This document shows positions 7,008 to 14,902 of a stretch of DNA of 20,925 bases, in pieces. Below the pieces are notes generated by a model. That model made no database searches. It worked only from the letters and a program-made list of their open reading frames with translations, and was not told the origin of the DNA. The position numbers and the translations under genes are program-made. Positions within the stretch are counted from its first letter, which is position 1; each line of letters begins with the position of its first letter. The stretch spans positions 1-20,925 of the forward strand of contig CAKVBK010000029.1 of NCBI GenBank assembly GCA_934725285.1, in the 5' to 3' direction. This DNA comes from an uncultured Bacteroidales bacterium. GTDB taxonomy: Bacteria; Bacteroidota; Bacteroidia; Bacteroidales; UBA932.

Positions 7008-10000
7008 TTACTTTTTGATGTAGTCCTTAGGTCTGATGCCGAATTGGGATGTGAAGCATCGTGTGAAATATGACAGATTGCTGAATCCTACCATGTAGCA
7101 GACCTCGTTGATCCTGTAGGATCCGCTTTGCAGCATCTGGGCGGCGGTTTTCAGGCGGATCAGTTTTATGTAGTCGTTCGGAGTGGCGCCGAGCAACCCT
7201 TTGAGTTTCCTTTGGAGGCTTGAGCGGCTGACTGCCATCTCCTTGGCCAGCTGGTCCACCGAAAAATCCTCGTTGGTCAGGTTCTTTCGGATTATGGCGT
7301 TGAGGTTGGATATCCATTCGGAATCATCGTTCTTTATGTTCTCCCCCTCGATTGTGGCTCCAGGGTCGGATGCGAAATGTAGGTAAAGCGTCTTTCGGTT
7401 CTCAATCAAACCGTTCACTGTCGCCTTTATGTAACTGATGGAGAATGGCTTCTCGATGAACGCGTCGGCCCCGCAGCGCATCGCCTTTATCTTGGAGTCC
7501 GTGGAATCCAGAGCGGAAAGCATAATTACAGGAATATGACAGAGCATCGTGTCCTCCCTTATCTTTTGCAGAAGCTCGTAGCCATCCATCTCAGGCATCA
7601 TTATGTCTGAGATGACCACATCGCAGTTGTTCTGTGACAGAATCTCAAGAGCTTCGGAACCATTGCTTGCCGACATGACCGAGAATGACTGTTTGAGATT
7701 GCGGACAAGATATTCCTTGATGTCGCTGGAGTCTTCGACAACAAGGATCGTAGAATCGGACGCGGTCTTTTCCTCGCTTGCCTCGTGTCCTGTGGACTCA
7801 TCGGCAGCCATGACAACCGGAATCTCAACGACCATTCCGCAGCCCGTCTCCGAGTCGGCCACATAGACCTTTCCCTCAAGCCTGTCAACGAGCAGTTTGA
7901 CGAGACTCAGGCCTATTCCGAACCCTTTGGCATTGTTTTTACCCTTTGCAGCCTGGAAGAAAGGCTCGAATATCCTGTTCTTGTACTCAGGCTGGATCTC
8001 TGGGCCGTCATTCCAGACCTCTATCCTGAACTTTTCCTTGTCACCATCGGTGAATTCATCGAGGTTTACGCAGATGGAGGAAGACGCGAATTTCAAAGAA
8101 TTGCCGAGCAGATTGCCGATGATTTTGTTGATTGCATCCGTGCTTAACCTCCCGACAAGAGGATAATCCGGGGCGTTGACCGTGATCTTTGCCGTGCCGT
8201 TTTTCTGGAAACGGTTGACAATGTCAGTGACAACAGCCTTAAGGTCGAGGTTCTCGGAACTTAGCACTATGTCTCCGCTGTCAATCTTTCGGAAATCCAG
8301 AAGCTGGCACACCAATTCCAGCAGCCGGTCTATATTCTTTTTCATTATCTCCAGGTCAGTCTCTGTGTCCTCATCCCACTTTTTGCGTTCGAGAATATCC
8401 TCCATCGGAGACTTGACGAGTGACAGCGGCGTCTTGATTTCGTGGGCGACTTGCGTGAAAAAGACCATTTTCTCGTCATTCATCTTTTTCTGACGCTTTT
8501 CAAGCTGTCGTTTGTACAGCAACAGGCCGGTTCCGTAGATAATAGTCAGACCTCCAAGCAGATAGAGGATCTTTGCCCATAGACTCAGGTACATCGGAGG
8601 ATCTATGCTGATTGTAAGTGAGGCCGTGTCCTGGCTCCAATAGCCGTTGTTGTTGCGACCCCGTGCCAAAAAAGTGTATTTCCCGGGCGATAGTCTCGCA
8701 AATGACACTTTCGAGGAGTTCGTGCTTATCCAGCTGTTGTTCAGACCCTTCATCTGCCATGAGAAACTGTTGTGGTCCGGTGACGAGAAACTCAAGCAAT
8801 CCACATTGATGTCAAAGCTGTCGGCATTGTACGGAAGATTGATGTGTCCGGCTGGATGGATTTTACGTTTTGTCATAGTCTTGCTGCCCGGCACAATGTC
8901 GTAAATCTCTATGGATGAGATAACGGTGCCTGGCTTGACCGTGTTCTTTGGAAGATCGAACGGATTGAAACCATTGAATCCGTTCACCCCGCCGAAGTAC
9001 ATTGTCCCGTCGCTTGCCTTCAAAGTGGATCTGTAGTTGAACTGGCTGCTTTGCAGGCCATCCTCTGCCGTGTATGTGCTTTTGTAGTGAGTGGTCGGAT
9101 TGTAACGTATGATTCCGATGTTTGAGGATAGCCAAAGGTTGCCGCTTCCGTCTTCCAGAACTCCATAGTAGATGCTGTCCGGCAGACCTTCAGATGAACC
9201 ATAATTTGTGTAGCTGTCTGTTTCCGGGTCGTATTTTGTGATTCCGTCTCTTTCTCCGCAGAACCACACCGATCCGCTTTCCCCGACATTCACTCTTGTG
9301 TACCTCAGATTCGCATGCAGTCCGCTCCCTCCCTTGGCCGGCTTGTAGTTGCTCCACCGGCCTTCCTGAGGAGAGTAACGGAATATTCCGTCATCCCTGG
9401 TCGGCGCCCAGATGTTGCCCTTTCTGTCTTCGGCCAGATCCCCGACAAACTTTTCCGCCAGTTCTTTCACTCTTTTGAACCGTCCTGTCTTTTCGTCCAG
9501 AATGCAGAGACCGTTCATAGTCCCTATGAATATTTTACCACTTTTTGTTTTAAGGATCGAATACACATAGTCACTGCATAAGGATGTGGAGTCCTGAGGG
9601 TTGTTTCTGAAGTTCCTGATTCTCCCGGTAGGAATGTCAAGGCAGTCGAGGCCTTTGGAGAAAGTTCCAATCCACAGATTGTCTCCGTCCTGCAAGAGCG
9701 CATGGATGTTTTCATGGGTATTGACGTTTCTTTCGGTGACAGTGTTCGCGCGCGTGTTGAAATAGTGCAGCCCTCCGTTTTCAGTGGCTATCCAAAGGTT
9801 TCCGGATTTGTCTTCACAGAACTCGCTGACCGCATAACCGGGAAGGAACCAACTGATTCTGCTTTGGATGGCAGACTGATAGCTTGCTCCATAAAAATAA
9901 GTCCCGATCCAGAGACCTTTTTCCCTGTCCTCGCAGAACGTATAGACACTTTCCGTCCCCAGCGGTCCTTTGGCCCTGGCCCAAGTCTGTGAGGCCGGGT

Positions 10001-10868
10001 TGAAGATGAAAAGCCCCCCGTCGGTTCCGAAAAGAATCTCCGTGGAGGATTTCCTGAATATTGAATGTATTCGGGACAGCCGCTGTCTCTTGCCTTCCTT
10101 GTCAAGGATCGCATTTTCCTTGAATGAATTGTTCCTTGTGTCAAACACGCCCACGAGTCCGTTCTGTGTTCCTGCAAGTATCAGGCGGTGGGAGAGCTGG
10201 AGCATTGCCGTGATCGCATTGTCACCGTGAAGGCACGCTCCTGATTTTATGACGCAAGGCTCATCGAAGGCATCCAGTTCCGGAATGTAGCGTACCAGTC
10301 CGCTCTCCGTTCCGGCGTAGATGTTTCCGGTCTCGTCCACAATTATGCTTTTGACCGTCCTGATCGGAGATTTTCCCGGATCAGAGCAGAATCCGTAGTG
10401 CCTGACCTCTCCTTTACTCTCGTTGAATCTGTACAGCCCATTGTTGCAGCCGATCCACATGCAACTGTCCTTGTCATAGCACAGGCAGTTGCAGTTCTGA
10501 ATATCCCGTCCTCCCGGTGAAACCGTGCGTGCACTGTCCACCGCAGGGTCGAAGATGGACAGACCCTCAGTGCTGGCCATCCAGATCTCATTCCTTGAGA
10601 TGTGCAGGCAGATGTCGTCAATGTTGAGACCATGTCCGGAAGCAGATGAGCAGTATGCCTCGAATGTCTTGCTGTTGAATCTGTTGAGTCCATCTTTCGT
10701 CGCCAGCCAAATGTAACCGTTCCTGTCTTGGATTATGCTCTTCACGCTGTTGTTCGAGAGCCCGCTCCTTACATCATATTTCCTATATTCATTGCCTGAC
10801 TCCATTGAGTGCAATGAAGAGCATACAACGTTGAATATCAATGCTATGAATATAGGAATGCGTTTCAT
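7008..10868 (-). CDS. Hybrid two-component system (HTCS) sensor-regulator of the PUL
   Basis: 1286 residues holding a whole two-component system in one protein. In order: signal peptide (1-21); periplasmic beta-propeller sensor of repeated Reg_prop motifs such as I-W-L-A-T-K-D-G-L-N-R-F (about 25-640); Y_Y_Y domain (about 680-755); one membrane segment (about 763-785); histidine kinase with H-E-I-K-T-P-L-S (His809), N-box near 914-928 and G-F-G-I-G-L-S-L-V near 982-990; receiver domain with E-D at 1045-1046, phospho-acceptor Asp1088 and Lys1140; AraC-type DNA-binding domain (about 1185-1286). The G1 ATP-lid motif reads N-D-G-P-E-I rather than D-x-G-x-G-I. Such proteins bind an oligosaccharide in the periplasm and activate their PUL. 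It is the last gene of the operon, 9 bases after the second lyase, so it is probably auto-regulated. Confidence 0.96.
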   Translation of the reverse strand: MKRIPIFIALIFNVVCSSLHSMESGNEYRKYDVRSGLSNNSVKSIIQDRNGYIWLATKDGLNRFNSKTFEAYCSSASGHGLNIDDICLHISRNEIWMASTEGLSIFDPAVDSARTVSPGGRDIQNCNCLCYDKDSCMWIGCNNGLYRFNESKGEVRHYGFCSDPGKSPIRTVKSIIVDETGNIYAGTESGLVRYIPELDAFDEPCVIKSGACLHGDNAITAMLQLSHRLILAGTQNGLVGVFDTRNNSFKENAILDKEGKRQRLSRIHSIFRKSSTEILFGTDGGLFIFNPASQTWARAKGPLGTESVYTFCEDREKGLWIGTYFYGASYQSAIQSRISWFLPGYAVSEFCEDKSGNLWIATENGGLHYFNTRANTVTERNVNTHENIHALLQDGDNLWIGTFSKGLDCLDIPTGRIRNFRNNPQDSTSLCSDYVYSILKTKSGKIFIGTMNGLCILDEKTGRFKRVKELAEKFVGDLAEDRKGNIWAPTRDDGIFRYSPQEGRWSNYKPAKGGSGLHANLRYTRVNVGESGSVWFCGERDGITKYDPETDSYTNYGSSEGLPDSIYYGVLEDGSGNLWLSSNIGIIRYNPTTHYKSTYTAEDGLQSSQFNYRSTLKASDGTMYFGGVNGFNGFNPFDLPKNTVKPGTVISSIEIYDIVPGSKTMTKRKIHPAGHINLPYNADSFDINVDCLSFSSPDHNSFSWQMKGLNNSWISTNSSKVSFARLSPGKYTFLARGRNNNGYWSQDTASLTISIDPPMYLSLWAKILYLLGGLTIIYGTGLLLYKRQLEKRQKKMNDEKMVFFTQVAHEIKTPLSLVKSPMEDILERKKWDEDTETDLEIMKKNIDRLLELVCQLLDFRKIDSGDIVLSSENLDLKAVVTDIVNRFQKNGTAKITVNAPDYPLVGRLSTDAINKIIGNLLGNSLKFASSSICVNLDEFTDGDKEKFRIEVWNDGPEIQPEYKNRIFEPFFQAAKGKNNAKGFGIGLSLVKLLVDRLEGKVYVADSETGCGMVVEIPVVMAADESTGHEASEEKTASDSTILVVEDSSDIKEYLVRNLKQSFSVMSASNGSEALEILSQNNCDVVISDIMMPEMDGYELLQKIREDTMLCHIPVIMLSALDSTDSKIKAMRCGADAFIEKPFSISYIKATVNGLIENRKTLYLHFASDPGATIEGENIKNDDSEWISNLNAIIRKNLTNEDFSVDQLAKEMAVSRSSLQRKLKGLLGATPNDYIKLIRLKTAAQMLQSGSYRINEVCYMVGFSNLSYFTRCFTSQFGIRPKDYIKK

Positions 10869-10877
10869 TTGTGGTGA

Positions 10878-12956
10878 TTATTCTCTTGTAGGGAGTTCTG
10901 TGATCCTCATTTTGCAGACACCTTTGACAGGGGCGGAGTCAGAGTCAGCCAGCGTGATTCTGTAAAGACAATTCCCCCACACTTTGACGAAAGTCGGGTC
11001 TTCGAGAACCTTTTCCTCGACTGATACTTTCATTTTTGCCGGGTATGTCATTTTTGCGACAACCGAATCTTCGCCATCGTTGTTCACAATGAGAAGTTCC
11101 CCTTCATGAACAAGGATGGAACCATAACTTTCTCCTGGCAGAAAGACTCTCCCTTGTACAAGGAAATGCCAGAGATCCGCCGCCTTTCTCGCTTTCAATG
11201 AATATGTGTCCGTTATCTCAAGTGAAGGCGCCTTGCCTGAGGACAGCCTGTAATCACGTCTCCATGACGCGCACCCGGCTGAATCCGGATATGCCTTGCC
11301 AAGTTCAAGGGAAAACCTTCCCTTTGTGATGTCACATTTGACATCCACGGCTTTGTACTTTCTTCCGAACTGCTGAGCCACTCCGTTGATTATCGGGAGG
11401 TTGTGCCAGTCACACTGCATTGACCAGATCTTGTACCGGTCTTCTTTGCTGAAAGTGGATTTAGTGTAAGTCCCGACTCCCGCATCCACAAGAACCGGAA
11501 TGTTCCTGATGTAGAGCACACACGTCCCGATGTCATTGTGGTTGTGACTTTCGTCATTGAAGCCGCCCTTGGCCCCGAGAAACCACCCGTCGGAATTTCT
11601 TAGGAAGCACATTTCTGTTTCCGGGTACCATGTCGAACTTGGAACGTCTTTCCTGAGATCGTGCAGCAGTTTGTCCATGGTGGCTTTCCTGTTCTCTTCA
11701 CCGGCGGAAAGCAATATGCGGTTCAATGAATCGGTCTGACGCGAGATTCGGGGCATGAATCTCGCCGAGCTCAGAGCCCTCCATGCCTCGCCGTTGATGT
11801 GGTGAGGTGACCTGAATGTCCCACTTTCCTTGTCTGCGTAGCGGTACAGGGCATAGTTCATCATCTCTTTGCTTCCCACAGCGTTTCCATAGGACCACAG
11901 CAGCTCCGGCGTGGAAGTCACAAACGCGCTGCCATCCGCGAAATTGGCAACATATCTGCCGCCGATGTAGGCTCTTGACACGAATTCCCCCATCCGTCTT
12001 ATCCTGTCGTTGTCAAATAGATTGAATTCTCCGGAAGAAGCATCGTAAAGGATCTGCAGAAAATCGTAAAGCTTTCCTGCGGCGGCATCCCAATAGGCCG
12101 GACCTTCTTCACATGCTCCGTCGGATGTGTTGTAGTCCAGAAAACGGTCGATGGACTCTATGCCTTGTCTCACGGCCGCGTCGAGCCGCTTCTGGTCCTT
12201 TTCAATCAGCAGGAAGCAGAGTATCGCGTCAGAGTTGCACCAAGGATTCCAATTGTTCAGCATGCCTCCGTAGTAACCTAACCATTGATTCGCTTTGCGT
12301 TCCTCTATGTCCAGGTAGGGGTCCAGTATGTTTCTCTTGATCGCTTCCTCGATCGCGATCGAGACTGACGGGTCGATCTTGTCAAACTCTTTGTGGAAAA
12401 AATGGTGGATGGTGGCGATGATGGCGCCGTATCTTCCTGATCCGAGGTCTATGAAGTGTTCCCTTGCGTCAGGAAGCGCGCGTTTTGTCCTTTGCCTTGG
12501 CTGGTGGGCTGACAGCACCCATGATGTCTGTTCGGTCGCGGACCATGCCCCATTCACAAGCTGGTCGATGAACCGTCCTTTCCCTTCGGCCAGCTCTGCC
12601 ATCATCAGAGTGATGAGGGCACCTCTGTTGGCGCCCTGGAGATCCTCCATTGATTTTCGGTTCCCTGTCCTTTCGAAATCCAGATAGGCTGTCGCAGGGA
12701 TCACCTTCCACTTGTAGTCAAGCAGCCGCTCTCCTTTCCTCACGATTGAAGCGGAATCCCTTCCGAGAATCTTGGACCATCCCTCCCTGTCTTGGTAAGA
12801 GGGGAGCGGGAACCAGTCTTTGCCGGCTTTGAAAGAATTTCTGATTTTCTTGGACGACGTGTATTTGTCAAGGAGGAGATTATCCCCCGCGATGGCCGAG
12901 GTACATGGTACCACGGCCATCACAAGGATAACAAGTATGCTTTTTTTTATGTTCAT
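10878..12956 (-). CDS. Heparinase II/III-family polysaccharide lyase with cleavable signal peptide
   Basis: 692 residues. The signal peptide ends A-I-A-G near residue 24 with no lipobox, so the protein is probably periplasmic. An alpha-barrel part carries N-N-W-N-P-W-C-N-S (234-242) and E-E-G-P-A-Y-W (283-289). The beta-sandwich part has E-S-H-N-H-N-D-I-G (469-477) and W-H-N-L-P-I-I-N-G (517-525). These fit the heparinase II/III superfamily, where an Asn or His neutralises the uronate, a Tyr/His pair acts as base and acid, and metal-binding His lie in the sandwich. It should cleave a uronic-acid polysaccharide or oligosaccharide by beta-elimination. Its PL family (for example PL12, PL15 or PL33) and substrate cannot be set by eye. 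The ATG overlaps the stop of the upstream lyase gene (TGATG), suggesting coupled translation. Confidence 0.85.
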   Translation of the reverse strand: MNIKKSILVILVMAVVPCTSAIAGDNLLLDKYTSSKKIRNSFKAGKDWFPLPSYQDREGWSKILGRDSASIVRKGERLLDYKWKVIPATAYLDFERTGNRKSMEDLQGANRGALITLMMAELAEGKGRFIDQLVNGAWSATEQTSWVLSAHQPRQRTKRALPDAREHFIDLGSGRYGAIIATIHHFFHKEFDKIDPSVSIAIEEAIKRNILDPYLDIEERKANQWLGYYGGMLNNWNPWCNSDAILCFLLIEKDQKRLDAAVRQGIESIDRFLDYNTSDGACEEGPAYWDAAAGKLYDFLQILYDASSGEFNLFDNDRIRRMGEFVSRAYIGGRYVANFADGSAFVTSTPELLWSYGNAVGSKEMMNYALYRYADKESGTFRSPHHINGEAWRALSSARFMPRISRQTDSLNRILLSAGEENRKATMDKLLHDLRKDVPSSTWYPETEMCFLRNSDGWFLGAKGGFNDESHNHNDIGTCVLYIRNIPVLVDAGVGTYTKSTFSKEDRYKIWSMQCDWHNLPIINGVAQQFGRKYKAVDVKCDITKGRFSLELGKAYPDSAGCASWRRDYRLSSGKAPSLEITDTYSLKARKAADLWHFLVQGRVFLPGESYGSILVHEGELLIVNNDGEDSVVAKMTYPAKMKVSVEEKVLEDPTFVKVWGNCLYRITLADSDSAPVKGVCKMRITELPTRE

Positions 12957-14890
12957 CAGTTACCTGGTGTGAGTGTTGTCGTGAAAGTTGCGGTCTTGTT
13001 GACTGTCACGTTCGCCTCAAAGCCGGCTTCGTAGTAGCCGGAGTTGTCGGCATCGTAATCCTTGCCCTTGGTGGACCATGTCTTCAGCGTGACTTCAGGC
13101 CCGCTTGACTTTACGGTAAGGTACATTGTCTTGCCGTTGTTCTTGAGGACGATCCTGTCCTTTTCAACAGTCGGCTGTCCTGTCGTCACCATTGTCCACC
13201 GCACCTTTGCCTGCAGGTTGTACTTCGCTGTCACTTCATCGACTACCACAAGATCCTTGTCGTTCTCGATCGTGACGGTCCTGTAGGCTTTGTCGCATTG
13301 GTCTGACAGAATGTCCGAAAGATCAACCCTGCATCCCTTCGATGTGTTCTCGTCTATGACTTGTGTGATCTTTGCCTCAGCCGAAGCCTTGTGCTTTGCG
13401 TTGTTGATTGTCAAGGTGCTGTGGTTGAAGTTGTTGTAGCGGAAGACATCCCATCTTAGCGAGTTCTGGCCGTAATCTCCGAAATTGCCGCCCATACCGG
13501 CTATGACTCCTTCGATCGTGCTGTAGCTCTGAAGTCCGAGATCGGCTGACCAACGGACCCCCAAGGCATCATAGACAAACGAACCTACATCCATGTGGCC
13601 GTGGCTGTTGTTGGCCCTTCCGGCCTTCACTCCAAGGAACTTGTCTGATTCGGAGAAAGTCCAGTCACCGTGAACAAGGGCCACTGGATTGATTCCGTTT
13701 CCTGACCATACATGATCAGACGGAGCGTTTACCGAACCAGAGCCAAGCTTGTCAGCGTAGACAATGGCCATTGGGTAGTATTTGTAAGATGCGCTTGCGG
13801 CGTAGCGGCCGTCTTTGAGTTTCATGCTTTCAATATAGACAAGAGACGGATCGTTGAATTTCCAGGCAAGATACCACAACGGCGGAAAAGCCACGCTTGA
13901 AGGAGCGCAGTCGCAGTAGTTGAAAGCCTTTTTGTTCATTCCCTCCATAAACATTATCCACTTGCCGGTCTTATTGAATCCGGAAATTTCCGACAGACCG
14001 CTGTTGGATCCTGTGCACGTCTCAAGCGCGGAAAGCATTATGCATTCAAAAGCCGTTCCATATCCCCAGTAACCGTAGCCTTCCGGATAGTTCCCGTCAG
14101 GATTGTACATGGCTTCCATCATCTTGGCGTTGCTGTCGATCGCCTTGTCAATGATCTTTTGCGCGTCATTCCTGCATGCTTCATAGACGGCCAGCGCTGC
14201 TGTGACAAGACCTCCGTTGCATACTTGGTTCCAGTTTGACACAGAGGTGTAGAAGTTGAGGTTCCATTTCCCGTTAAGGGCACAGTAGAACGCATAGTTC
14301 TTTATGGCAGTCTCCGCGTTTTTCCTGGTCTCGGCGCTCAGATTGTTGTAGAGCCAGTCGTAGCCGATTCCGACACCGTGAGCCATTTCTGCCCCGTCAA
14401 GAAAGTGGGTAGGAGCGTTCCAATCGCTGAATTTGCAGACGGTGTTGATGTCTTTCTCCGCCTTGGTGAGGTATTTCTCGTCTCCTGTCATCCTGAATGC
14501 GTATGAGCAAGAGATGATTCTGTTGGCTGCCTCGACAGAGACGTCAAGAAGTCGCTTGCCGTTCTTTTTGTAGACGATGTCACCCTTGTTCAGCACGGAG
14601 TTGGCGTAGTCCATCATCAGTTTGTTCATCATCGTGATGTTGGCGTCGCTTCCGGAAGCTATCTTAGCCTTTATTGACTCCTCGGATTCCTTTGTCATTA
14701 TCACCCTGGGGTGGTTTGACGCGGTAAGTTTCGAGTAGTCCGGTTTTGTCGTGTTCGGTTTCTCTCCACCACTTGTACCAGGCTCTTGCCCGCCCGTCCC
14801 CGGCTTGTAGCCATCCGGGGATTTAGAGCAGGCAAGACAGATGCAGGCGGCAGATACCAACATTACGAATGTCTTAAGGTATCTTTTCAT
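12956..14890 (-). CDS. Heparinase II/III-family lyase, probable surface lipoprotein
   Basis: 644 residues. The signal sequence ends C-L-A-C with Cys21, followed by S-K-S-P-D, resembling a Bacteroidetes surface-export signal, and then a Gly/Pro-rich linker (about 27-50). The alpha-barrel carries S-N-W-N-Q-V-C-N-G-G (218-227) and P-E-G-Y-G-Y-W-G-Y-G (269-278), giving candidate neutralising Asn and catalytic Tyr residues. The beta-sandwich has N-S-H-G-H-M-D-V-G-S-F (428-438), the His-x-His-x-Asp motif of the superfamily, and R-W-S-A-D-L-G. It differs clearly in sequence from the next lyase, so the pair is not a recent duplication. The probable role is the first, surface cut of the polysaccharide before import. 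Heparinase II (PL21-like) relatives seem closest by motif, but this is a judgement by eye. Confidence 0.83.
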   Translation of the reverse strand: MKRYLKTFVMLVSAACICLACSKSPDGYKPGTGGQEPGTSGGEKPNTTKPDYSKLTASNHPRVIMTKESEESIKAKIASGSDANITMMNKLMMDYANSVLNKGDIVYKKNGKRLLDVSVEAANRIISCSYAFRMTGDEKYLTKAEKDINTVCKFSDWNAPTHFLDGAEMAHGVGIGYDWLYNNLSAETRKNAETAIKNYAFYCALNGKWNLNFYTSVSNWNQVCNGGLVTAALAVYEACRNDAQKIIDKAIDSNAKMMEAMYNPDGNYPEGYGYWGYGTAFECIMLSALETCTGSNSGLSEISGFNKTGKWIMFMEGMNKKAFNYCDCAPSSVAFPPLWYLAWKFNDPSLVYIESMKLKDGRYAASASYKYYPMAIVYADKLGSGSVNAPSDHVWSGNGINPVALVHGDWTFSESDKFLGVKAGRANNSHGHMDVGSFVYDALGVRWSADLGLQSYSTIEGVIAGMGGNFGDYGQNSLRWDVFRYNNFNHSTLTINNAKHKASAEAKITQVIDENTSKGCRVDLSDILSDQCDKAYRTVTIENDKDLVVVDEVTAKYNLQAKVRWTMVTTGQPTVEKDRIVLKNNGKTMYLTVKSSGPEVTLKTWSTKGKDYDADNSGYYEAGFEANVTVNKTATFTTTLTPGN

Positions 14891-14902
14891 CTTAGTCTGG
14901 TT

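Noticed and set aside
10878..14890. Recent tandem duplication of the two lyase genes
   Set aside because: The proteins share only superfamily motifs and differ in length, signal type and most of the sequence.
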